Source of the DNA: Dipylidium caninum
Lineage: Eukaryota > Platyhelminthes > Cestoda > Cyclophyllidea > Dipylidiidae
Assembly (NCBI GenBank): GCA_017562135.1
Contig: QEYB01001666.1
Location: forward strand, 1 to 64,000
Direction of reading: 5' to 3'
DNA: 64,000 bases
Both the position numbers and the translations under genes were made by a program. The notes beneath the pieces were generated by a model. The model was not told where the DNA came from. It did not search any database and saw only the letters and a list, made by a program, of their open reading frames with translations. Of this stretch, positions 11,601 through 23,400 are shown piece after piece; positions within the stretch are counted from its first letter, which is position 1; each line of letters starts with the position of its first letter.

Positions 11601-14600
11601 AGCAAAGCTAATTTTCACTAATTTTCGTACCTTAACGAAAATATTTACGCCAACCTAAAAAGTACCCTCTATTAAGATTAATATAACTAAATAAGTAGCC
11701 ATTCAACTACTAATTTTTAAGGCATTACACTTCTTGTCTGTTAAAATTTAGGCACCGATGGAAAAACAAACCGTTTAAGTAATTGTACCAGCTTTGAAGC
11801 AGTGTAGGTGTCCAGACCCGTAGTCGGTTCATCGAGAAATACCACGGACGGATCAGTTATCAACTCAATGCCAATGTTTGTCCGTTTCCGCTCGCCACCC
11901 GAGATACCGCGCACAAGTTCCGTTCCAACCTGAAGATTTATCGAAATGACTGGCTCAGAATGGACAGGCCTTAACCAGGGAGATTTTGAGCTGTTCTACT
12001 TAGGTTGTTTTCAAACACCACAAGGATCACTATGCAGGAAGCTAAAAGCACACATTTCAATTGCATTCTACTAATCATTTGTGTCATTAATCTCTCTGAG
12101 GCCTTTATTTTCCCCTCATGAGAAATACAAAAAAATTCCCTGATCATCAAGCTAAATCCCATTGTTTATGTTGCCTTGGCTCACCTAACTGGTAATCTAA
12201 AAGCTATCTAAACAGTAAATCAGGTAATAAGAAATGGGGTTAAAGAGAGAAAAAATCAGACCATTGTTTCATGTAAAACCCCGTTAAAAATAATGTAATG
12301 CATCTAGCAACTAAAAAAAAGTATCACTACGATATAGTAACTCTGCCAAATTTTCCCACAATGGTGTTAGATGAGAGGTGTAATAGACGGCAGAGGCTAG
12401 TCGGCGACTGCAAGGAGACGGTCAGATTCTAGCAAACTTTTGAGTGCTTGCGAAACAGATAATGCTAGAAACAAAGTACCCATGAAACTCTCGCGTCGGT
12501 TTACCGTAAGGACTGTTTCTACTCCCGGTCTCTTTAGCATATGATCCATAGTGAAAACTTCTTAATTAAAACTCTTCCTCGCGGTTGCCGTAGGAGCTGC
12601 TAGTGAGGATTAGTCCTATTTTAAAAAAATCACAGAAAGCTGGGGATTAATAAAAGTAAGTACTGCCAGATGTCCCAATATTAAAATAATTTTAACAAAT
12701 AAAAGAAAACTATCTTCCATGGAAATGAAATAAATTCCAGAAAGATTTATTTGCTCACTTTAACATCGGCAACAGAAGTGAGCCCCAACTTGGTTAGGAG
12801 AGCCTTCACACGAGATTCACGTTCCTTCCGTGAGACCCAAGCCGGTAATCGAAGAGCAGCTGAGAAATTAAGGTTTTCTCGAACCGTCAGTGATCCCATC
12901 GCAAAGTTATCCTAAAAATGATATTAGTGTTATGGTGGAAAAAGTACGAATGCCATCTTGTTTAACGTCTCAGACCAACCCACAAAGAAAAACCGAAAAA
13001 AAACTCTTTTACAATCACCAACATTCTATTCCACGAACATTAATGAAAAAACGTGCTCCGCACAAACACTAACACTAAACATTAAAGTGGTCCATCGTAA
13101 AAAAAAAACTCTTATCACTCTTCTAAACTGACATTCAACATACTTGGACACGACCAAAGCCATCGACAAAATGGGATATTAGCTGGAAGATGTGCCATAC
13201 ACTTGAAATTGGTGCTAGCAAAGCAAACCATCTACTCGCACAGAATGCTCTCCGTTCGAGTATTTACCAAATACCGCTCTCATAACAGGCTTATGCATTA
13301 TAAATACTGACAATAGAATAAGAGTACAACGTGTGGGTAGAGCTTGAGCGCAGTAGCTGACTGCGCCAGACCTCACGACGCGAAACTACGAGACATAACA
13401 TTGATTCAGCACTTTGGTTTGCTGAAATAATACGACAGACTACTCCTTTATTTGCTCTACGTCCATTTTTGGTGTATGCAGACTTTGAAAACCGTGGCCC
13501 TTGTAATTCTTAGCATGCCAATGAAGTGATGAATTCAAGTAAGCTTTCTGTATGACACAACATCAGAAGACATCTGAGAATTTGTGCATTACAGGCCAAA
13601 ACACGACAGATTAGTCAGACTAAGTTCATTGCAGTCCTCAATTTATAGCGACATAAGACTTAACCAATTGCTCTATGACAGTTATTAATCACATGGATAA
13701 ATCGGAAATTAGTTGCTAACAATGGGGCAAAACAATTTGTCAATTAATTTGGATAAGGATTAGCAGTAATTCCTGAAATTGATTAGAGGAATTTATTTAC
13801 AGTGAAATTCTACTAATTTAGAATGTTATTGCATACCTGACTAACATAAGCTGAAATCCTTTTGAAATAAGACGGTCTTTCTCTACCGTTTATGAGGACC
13901 ACGCCCGATGCTAGGGACGGATCGTTACGGCCTGCCAAAAAGTCTAAAAAGCTGGAAAAATGGGGCGATAAGCGGCAAGCACAACTCGAGAATATCAGAA
14001 GTAAACATATGCTTACGTCGTCTTCCCGCTCCCTGTTGGACCAATTATACATTGAGTCCAGGTTTCATGACCCCCCTGGAAAAGGTAAAATACAAATAAC
14101 TGCCCTAATTTTACGTTACTAACACAATACAAAAGGATTGTGAATTTATCTTAATCGGTTGTCAATGTTGATAGATGCCCATATTCTCTTTCCAATCAGG
14201 GCAATAGTAAAAATGGAAAAAGATTCAGAAAACCCGTAACAAGTTTAAAATGGCCCGTGTTAGCATATGGCTTATGCTGACAATCGACAATAAGCTCGGG
14301 AACGGGCAATGGTCAATTTGATAACGTAAGAAATTCAAAAAACGACAAAATACCTGTCCCCAGATGTACCAAATTTTTTGCCCGTACTAAGTAAACATAT
14401 CTTTCATCTTCTGACAGTGTTAAAGAATTTTACGAGCAAGCGACATATTCCCAACAAGCACAGATTTTCAAAAAAATATTTTCAGCACGTACGTCAAGTT
14501 GTGTAATATTTGCTTCCGCCCTGACGGGAAGATGTAAAATTTGTAAGATTTAACAGAATAGGATACATTATGAAATGATATGTGCGGTCCGGACTCCAAA

Positions 14601-14605
14601 CCCAT
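5674..14605 (-). CDS. ABCG2: ABCG-family half-transporter, ABCG2-like, 14 exons, two frame breaks
   Basis: ATP-driven efflux half-transporter with the ABCG order: nucleotide-binding domain first, then six membrane segments. Exons: 14493-14605, 14017-14075, 13837-13951, 12759-12911, 11772-11929, 10466-10623, 9147-9287, 8079-8145, 7888-8049, 7519-7758, 7250-7450, 6895-7174, 6430-6582, 5674-5815 (about 713 codons; human ABCG2 has 655). Visible motifs are ISFHNVSYSVK, Walker A IIGPTGSGKT, a Q-loop (YVSQDN), signature ISGGERKRTNIG, Walker B VVFLDEPTTGLD, an H-loop (MSIHQPNSS) and ENPADFF. The membrane part contains ILGAVYYQLG, HERACGFYQTSMYFLAK and YLSIFWYALSAMSINE, and ends RLRFTKTY. The start is the first in-frame ATG (14605). 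Intron phases agree at every junction except that exon 2 is one base short and exon 13 has one base too many. As written the gene is broken; substrate unknown. Confidence 0.85.
5990..6120 (+). repeat. Imperfect CTCAC/CACCT pentanucleotide array
   Basis: The + strand repeats CTCAC with single-base variants (CACCG, CACCT). It sits inside the last intron (5816-6429) of the ABCG gene, which is transcribed from the other strand. Looser CACTCA repeats continue to about 6290. Confidence 0.8.
6605..6668 (+). repeat. Pure ATCAC pentanucleotide array
   Basis: About 12 uninterrupted copies of ATCAC, followed by degenerate CACAC and AACAC copies to about 6740. The array lies in the ABCG intron 6583-6894, only about 20 bases from the 3' splice site of exon 13. 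On the transcribed strand it reads GTGAT repeats, each with a GT dinucleotide. Confidence 0.9.
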
Positions 14606-17435
14606 AATAGAACCACAGCGGCCCGACAGCTCGAAAGCGCGCTCCAGCTGTAAATGATTATAACAAAACGTGTTTTCGTTGTGCTCAACTTGCACAACTC
14701 AATGTTTACTGTAAAACTTAAGCTAGACATTTTTTTGGTTCCTAACCAGCGTTTAATTCATAGTAGGCTATCATTTTGTACCATATTGTTATAAACCTGT
14801 CTTATTGCCCATGCTCACATAAGGTTGCCAGTCATGGGATGTGATAAAACTTTTATTTCTTTATAACACCATTTGCTCCGTCGCAATGTATTCTTGCAAG
14901 GCGACGGCGCGCTCTTTTTGATACCACCGAAGTACTGGACCCGGGGGATCCGTAGTAAATAATTTATTCGATTATAAAACCTGTTTGCACCAAATTTAGT
15001 ATCCTCTTTTTCGATGTACCCCTCAGTTCCTTCTCATTTATATGATTTATTTATAGCGTGAGCAAGAAGCAGGCAATACAAACGTCGTTTATTAAACGTT
15101 TATCTGTTATTGTAAGCTGTCCAAGCGCTATCAGTAATTTTTAACAGAACTATTCCCAGGTTAATTCTTAGTTGGTCTTCATGTTATTTACGACTCGAAT
15201 GTACAATTACGTATAAAACACACAACCCCCACTATAACGACCTTTTCCTCATGCTCCGTCCAATACACACTGTTGCGCCGGAGTAAACGTCTTCAATTAA
15301 GCTAGCTCTTTAACCCTCGTAATTATCCGTCCTTGGCGCCATGGCCTTCGGCTTGTAGCTGTTATATTTCAGTCCCTTTGTACATCAATAATAAACTTTC
15401 TCCAAACGTAATGTCTTACTCTACTTTTTATCGGTTCTCAACGACAAAGCAGTTCTAAGGTCGGTAATTATTAAACCGAGCCAATAGATATTTTATAGCT
15501 CTTTCGCATGGCGGTATGTTTTCTGTTTCATGCAGAATAAAAAAGATAAGAATTGCAAAACAACTTACACATCGAAAGCCCCATTTGATATTATTGTTAC
15601 AAAAATTTAGCTACCTAATGTTATTTTTTTACCGTAATCTATGCAGTAGGACCACGGTCACATATATTAAGGGGTTGAAATACACCTTTGATTAAACGTG
15701 GGCCTCACTTTTTCCTCCTCTTCGTCCTTATTATTTTCCAAGTCCTCTCTAATCTACTTCAGCGAGCTCATCATTGCCATCTTTTCTGGGAAGTTTTAAA
15801 TTCGAATATCTAATTCACATTTTCATAAAACACCCTTTTTTCTTGCCTGTCTCAACCTCATATAGATTTCAAAGTGTTGTATTATACTCACTACTACCGT
15901 ACTTGCATGTTGCTCTCAGTTGTTCAACACTTTAATGACTTCTTCAAGTGCTTTTACTCATGGGACTTTGAGCAATTTTAAGCTCACTCGTAGCTGTTTC
16001 TTTCCACTCATGAGTTTTTAACGACGGTATTAACACGGTATTGCCTTTTCATGCAAGAATTTAACCGATCTATGACTCGGACACATTATTCGTTAATTTT
16101 TCAATATTTTCATCATTCGGCCGAGCGCACTCCGCGTTGCGCACACTCATCCGCTCAATATTTAATTTATTCGATGCCTTTAAATCTCCAAGTTGCGGGT
16201 CATCCGTATTTTCATTAATGTAATTCTTTTACTGACTTCATAAAGTAATCCCATTTTGTCACTAAAAATTTCTCCCAGATTGCCAACTGAAATTGTGCAC
16301 AAGCACTCCCATACTCACGCATTTGAGCACATTGTTGTTCCGAATTAAGCCAGATATCTTCGATTATTTCCAAACAACTATATAAGGATACCTTTTCGAA
16401 GGTCATCTAGGAAGTATTCCATTCTGGCATTTTCTTGGTCAATAGCATACAAACAGCCTATCAACGTGTAAATCAGCCCTGCTTCGCCACTTTGATTGGT
16501 TAACACCAACATGTTACAGAAGCCTCCGTACTGATTGGCCAGTAGTCGTTTCAGGCGTACGCATCGCCCCCATTGGTACTCTGAAGCCAGTTAAATTTAA
16601 GAGCTTACTTGCGAATCTGCCAACAACTTGACATTCGGATTTCAACAAGCCTCTTTTTCGACGTATCCATTTTTGCGGAATACTATTCCCTCTTGTCTAC
16701 ATCCCAGTCTTTCGACGTTCTGCCTCCCTTAGCATAGTCACTTATGTGGATTTTGTGCCCACTGGGTGGAATCAACAACCCATGTCCATCTGAACTCGTT
16801 TTCAACGTCAGGCTTGCGAATTCGGGTTATGATCAAAAAACCGAGGCGAGGCTACGATGAGGACTTTTTATTCCGTAGCTTAAAACGTCGGAAAGGGGGA
16901 ACCTACCATGGATCAGATCGCGAATTATAAGCCCATATCCCCACCACTACGGAGCAATACGTAAGGCTTTCATTTATTTTATTCATCTTCGATGTCTGTT
17001 TGGCCACTTTTCTACCTTATCAAAGTTTCAACACTATAGACTAATTGACTAATGAGATGCGGACCGACTTCACCTCAGACACAAAACTAACCTCACAACG
17101 ATCTTATGGAGCTCAAAGTTCATTTTGTCAAATAACAGCGCCTCCGAGAGTCCAATTCATGACAAGACAGCACACACACACACACACACGTGGTTTAAAT
17201 GCAATCTTATTCTAGAATTTTTGTTACACCTGTTGTGGGAGGAATGAGGAATATAATGTACAAAAGAGATTCACACAGAGATAAGTCAGGGGAGGAGTAA
17301 CACTGTTAAAGTAATAGAAGGAGTTCCCCCGCCTCTCTCTCTCTCTCTCTCTCTACACAAAAAGGTACAGCTACACTAAGCTATTTACACTTACACTCAT
17401 CATATTGGAATCGCCAAGAAAAAAAAACAGAAACT
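14606..17435. other. Gene-free interval upstream of ABCG, downstream of PHD/SAM gene
   Basis: AT-rich for most of its length, with no convincing exon on either strand. It should hold the ABCG 5' untranslated region and promoter and the 3' end of the PHD/SAM gene. An AATAAA on the - strand at 16973-16978 is a possible distant polyadenylation signal for the latter. A CA repeat (17171-17189) and a CT repeat (17332-17354) lie near the PHD/SAM stop codon. Confidence 0.5.
17332..17354 (+). repeat. CT dinucleotide microsatellite
   Basis: Uninterrupted CT repeat about 80 bases past the stop codon of the PHD/SAM gene, so probably in its 3' untranslated region, where it would be an AG repeat in the mRNA. 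Confidence 0.9.
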
Positions 17436-20400
17436 TCATTTGACAATTCTCAATTCCACACGAGCCTGTTGAGCTTGGAGCTGTTTGATGCGGTCACAGA
17501 TCTTGATGGCGGGGCCCATTTTGATTCCGACACTAGTGAGGAGGCTCATACTCTTCAGCAGCAACAAGGACGCTCCGTCAATATCCTGTTGGCGAAAAGT
17601 CTCCGCCTCCTTGTCGAAGCCGCCCTGGTCGCGCAACCACTCGGCGACGTGGTCCACCGTCCAGAGGCGAACATCCTCCGGACGACAGTTGCTCGTTTGG
17701 AGAAGAGGTGTCCCCGACGCCGAGGAGTCGTGATGCGGTGTACCAAGATTTGGGGGCATGCTGTCGCTCTCCTCCTCATTTAACTCCCCCTCCGTCGTGT
17801 GAAGCTCCACCGAGCTCGGGTCGGTGGTGGCGGTAGTAGGGGTAACCGTGGTGGAAATCGAGTCCGGCGAGATTCCCGCCTCGGACGCCTTTGTTGAAAT
17901 CCTAAAATCACACAATTTTGGCACAATTAATTCCAATTGCCAAGAGGTTGTCCATCGGTGAAGAGTTTTTTTGCAATTCTTAAGTAGAGTGAAGCCGATC
18001 TCCGCCTCCCTTCTGTGCCAAATTTCTCCTTTCCCCTCATCCAGTGTACAAACTGTCAGGGGAAGGAAGTTAACTAAAGCAACTAGTAAATCATATTCCA
18101 TGCCAGCTTTTCGTCCCCTTTTTTTCCACTTGACTAGACAAAACTATTTCCACAATTAACAAGCCATGGACGAATTTACTGGATAAACATCTCGAATTAA
18201 TGCACTCAGTGAGGCATCAGGGCGGCGGGAATGAGGAATTCCGTCGCCTCGCCTCCTTTGCCCCCACGATGACGCAGTCCGAGCGCCCTGCTGCTATCTA
18301 GGTGATATGCCTCTCAGAGATGCCGTGGGGAATGGGCGCTCCACCACCATGTTTGGACCGGGAGGGGGGAGAAGGGGGGGGGGCTACAGGCCACACGGCC
18401 GTACTTCAATAAGGCGGTTGACTAAATGCAAAGTAGGTGATACAACTGACACTTCGGATGGAGCGGGAGCCACATGACCGACTGGCGTCAGCATTGCAGT
18501 GGGTGGAGGCTCTGGCAGGGAGTTCGCGGAGGAGGCGTTCACGCCGGCTTCCGAGGCAGGCGCCTCGATGGACGCCACACCCGAGTCGGCCGAGGACGGC
18601 GTGGACACAGGGAGGGGAGTCGGGACAGGCCCGGGCTGGACGCGGTAGCCTTCGGCTTGACATGCAGAGCAAATCCACGGCATCGTATGATCCGTACTCT
18701 TCTCGGACACAATTGGTGTGTGACAGCTCCCGTGGAAACCCTTGTCACAGGCGTCGCATATCAAAATCACGCCCTGTCAAGGTAGATGATAAAAGGAAGA
18801 TTTTTTACTCTTTAAGACTTAGCAACAAACAAGTTTGTGTTGATATGACTCCTAATCGCCTCCACGAATAAAGCAGAAACCTACGTTCTACGTGGCAAAT
18901 GGCCGGACAGCTGGCTAAAACACACAATTGAATGACCAGACTGGACAAGTATCAACACCGGACCGTCAATGTCCACTACGGCGTGCATAGGCATTGACGG
19001 AATTTTTTTTGGGTGCTGACTGGGAGAATGCAATTAAACGCAGGGTAAAAAGCAGAACCCCCACCTCAGTCTCCTTTTTTTTGCAAACACTGCAGGATTT
19101 GCAGCCGGCGCACTGCCAAATTCCCTGTCTTGCGCGCTTCGTAACTTCTGGCCAAAAGTCGAGGCACTTGGGATGGGCTGAAATGGCGAAGGGGAAAACA
19201 AGAGAAGAAGATCTCCAATCAAACTGATTTGAAGACATGCACACATGGAGGGCGACGGGGGGCCGGGGGGAGAGGCCGGACACGAGGGCAAAAAAAACCC
19301 CAAATCGGTATGAAACAGTAAAGAGGAGTTTATTGCGACACTTGGGTGTTACCTCGCCCTCGGACACTGAGATCCAAGGGGGTATTCCACTCCTCCACAC
19401 GATCGAACAACGTCGTTTTATCCTCGTGCGAGGAGGAGCTCTTGAACTGCTGCCAGTGGGCAAACAGACTCCACAAGTTAGGCTCTACGGGAAAGGGGCC
19501 ACGGTGGAGATGCTGTGAAGGCTTGTCAAAACCACCCGAATATCGTGAACAATCGTGTCGAGGGCTACCTCGCTAAGGGGCTCGGTGAGGAACTTGGCTC
19601 CAGGTGAACTGTCCATCCAAGAAAGGAAGTAGTCACCCATTGTCAGAGAGCGGTTCAAACTAATGCGAGTAAAGTGAGGGAGAGATACATTCAAGGCCCC
19701 GAGTCCCCTCATACCAAGAAAGAAACAGGAAAAATAACTCACCTGCTTCGTTTCTGTAAAAGCAAAACGTGAAGACAGACCAGGCACTTTTGATGGTTAT
19801 TTTTATCACTGTGTTTAATTACAAAACCGCGTTGCGTTTTGACGAGAATGTGATCCAACGTGACCACAAACCGATTACACTTGGCGCGTTCGCTGAGAGA
19901 GAGGAGGCGCTTGCTATTCTCATAAATGACTGGAGGCGGTGTGACCGGGTCAGAGGGCAAAGTATAGTGCATCTCGTACCCCATGGCGACTTTCTGGTCG
20001 GGCTGTTGAAGCCTACGCAGGGGAAAGAGCTTCAACGTATTCCAGATGTGCATCTTGCGCAATTCGGCACCGGATCGAATGCACAAAATTTTGCCCAACA
20101 GATAGACCAGAGTGTAGGTCAGCTGGGAGACGGAGGAATGGCCAAAAAAGTTGGCATTCCAGAGGTATTCCTCGGCCGGACTACTTTCAGGGTGAAAGTA
20201 GCCAACCAACTTTTCACCTGAAGACCCTGACGAAAGAAGCTGTCTTCGCCTGTGGCGCACAGACGGAAGTACGCTGTTGAGCGGTTCACCCTTAATCGAC
20301 TTGGTTGGCTTGGGGGCCAAATGCGGGGTGTAGGGATGAAAGCGTCTAGTTGACAAGGCTCGCGGCTGGACAATGAACGATGAGTTGGTCACTTGAGACG

Positions 20401-23400
20401 ACATCCGAGGTGGACAGGCGGTGAATGCGGTAGACACTGACGCGGAGGTACGAGGGGCGGTGGGTGAAGGTCCCACCGACGGCTGTGGCCAGTGTAACAG
20501 TGGTGAAGGCCCAGTCAGTGACACGTGAGTTCGTCCGCCACCGCCACCGCCGCCTCCTCCTCCTCCTCCTCCCTGCCGCCAGAGCATATTAAGGAATTCT
20601 CTGTACCCGCCTTCGAGAGTGTTCAATACGCCAATGCGAGGACAGAACGAAAGTGACTTCGATTTGGAGTCTGTCGGCAGAAGCGACGCTGAATACCCCG
20701 TCTTGTTAACAGCCTCCGGGCCAGAGCCGCCTCCTGTCTGTTTCCGCTTTCCACTCATTTCGGACTGCCTCACAACTGCATCCATGTCACCTTCGACGAG
20801 GATGGCATCACGACGACCCTCCTCCGCCTTCCACTGCCAATCACCCGAGGTCGGCGCGTATCGTCTCAGGTCAAACATCCCCTGCTCGGCGGTTTTAATA
20901 GCCATCGCCTGCCCAGTGCGAATTTAAATTTTGTGCAGATCGATAACAACTACATCGAGAAGGCAGTCGTATTGATTTGCATAGACAAGAAAAGACCACG
21001 GAACACTGAAACCCAGACGGCAGAATCGGAAGGCTGAATCGATTTTACGATGGGGAAAAAAGTAATATCGGGAAAATCGATTTCCAATAGAAGAAGGAAT
21101 ACCTGACCCCAAGCCCCTTTACCACCATAAACGTTTGAAACGCAGTTTGTGAACAATTGGCGGTTATCAGAGTAGCAAACTTGCCAGACCGGCGTGATTA
21201 TTTCGGGAAAAAAAGATTGACGTTTCGCGGCAAATATTACAACGACCGGGGAAATTTTTTTTTCCGTGTCGGGGAGTCTCGACTCGGAAACCCATTGAAT
21301 GTGATCATTAGAGGCCTTCAGCCCTCCGTGGACGGAGTCTCATGCTGCTTAAGCAAGTCACGTGCCCCTTCTAATCGATAAAGGACAAAGTATTCCATTG
21401 GACACGCAATGCCCCTCCAATCGCCGTCCGTGCATTCTCTCTACTACCAATAGTTCACACAGACAACACACACACACACACACAAATATGTTCCAACACA
21501 TTGTATCGCTGATTCTTGTAGCCTTTGACAACGTCTAGATCTGAAAACTGGGGGTTTACCTTTAAGTCCACATTCACCACAGACCAAAAATTGGTCCTCC
21601 TCCGCCTGCAGCGATGCCTTCTGATGGCATCGACAACAGACATCAGACTCGGCTGGCGGGGGGTTGTTGCATTCCTTCTGGGACGATTCCTTGGTGGACG
21701 TGGAATTGGAAGTGGCTGAAGTAACAGCGGTAGCAGTGACGGGGGCGGAGTTGACCAAGGCCTCGGCCGCGACAGTTGTAGCCGCTACTGGGGGATTGCC
21801 AGGGGTGGTGGCGGTGGTGACTGACACGGCGGGGGCGGCCATTGTAACCGTCCCAGCTGCCATTGTAACCGCAGTCGTGTCAGGCTGGAAGGCAGTCGCC
21901 ACCATCGTGTCGGGAGCCACTGCAAATACCGTAGGGTTGTAGATTCCTGGATACATCATCATAGCAGTGGGAGCAGCAGTCGGGGTGCCTGAAGTGGAGG
22001 GTGGAGGCGGCGGTGCCAGAGAAAGAGTTGGCATTGGAGTTGCTGACACCATAACTGTCCCGTCCAACGGAACAAAGGTAGTGGTTGGAGCTCCTCCCGG
22101 CACCGTCTCGATCTTCATCCGCTGCCATGGACAAGGAAAGCGGTGCAATAATTGGATGAATGAAGAGGTTTTTGCTTACAGAGCCCAACTTTCATGACTT
22201 CAGTTTATCAAGTGAGGACTCATCGTCGCCTATTGGCCGGCGTCCCTTGTAACACCCAAAATGGTGGTTGGGAATGTTAAAAATTAGCATTAAAATTGTA
22301 CATCCAGACTGAATAACACCATTAAAGGCGTGCATATTCATCGTGCGCGAAGGCCTTGCGTACAAACCAGCAGAGCATCTCTATCGCCGGATTGGCGACG
22401 CGTCGGTAAGGTCAGATAAGAATCGGTCATAACCAGAGATGAAACATTAATCCATCCATCCAACAGCAGTAGCAGAAGCAGGAGCGTCAGCAAGACAAAT
22501 GGAATTTTCCGAGTGAACAAAGGTGGAAGGAGGATCAGGGAGGACTTACAATCACAAATACCTCACACTCTATGCCAACAGCGGTCCTTTTGGGCTTTCA
22601 GTGACGTTCAAACACTTCAACCCTCTGTACTACCACCCGGAGGTATGATTTACCCTCTTACCAGCAATTTTTGATCTCAACAAGGTGGGTACGTCGCGTA
22701 CGGAGGAGGTCCATTAAACAGCGACGTGGTAACCTCTTATCGCGCGCCTCGGGCTAAGTAAGTAACACGCACTAAACACCCCTCGGGGTCATGACTCATT
22801 CGGCGTGATGGAAAGGAGGGACTGGCAGTTCCCTTCACATGCGAAAGGACTTTTAAATACAGGAGGCGGGTGTTTTCACCAAGGAGTTCCCTTTTTTGCT
22901 ATGCACACGAGGTTGGTGAAAAAATAAGCATTTTCAAGCGTCCTTTGTTCTTATATACGGTGGATTCGATACCACGACCAGTGTGATTAATGACAAGACT
23001 GTGCTTGTAACACCTCCACGTCGGTATCGTGTTAATTTCCCTCCGCCATGGAGGTTAATGCGAGTACAGTCGGGGATTTGTCCGTCCGAAAAACGAGGCG
23101 GTGAAGTAAACTGTTGGGCGTCAGGAAGGCGGGGCCTTTCCTCGGCAATTTATTTCTGTTTGAGTTTGTTCTAATAAAAAAAAACGAGACGGTAGAGAAT
23201 CGTAGAAAAGTTGAGCTGGCAGGGTTGATTTGGCAAGTCTGAGGCTTCGACGCTGAGAGCACGAAGCTCGCCCACGCGAGTGCACACACGGTTGTGAGCA
23301 TCGAAAACAAGGCTTGGAAATCAAATAATCGCGATTGGGAAAAACGCACACACGCACACACCCGCATGTGCGATGGCGTGTGCGTGTGTGCGTGCGTGCG

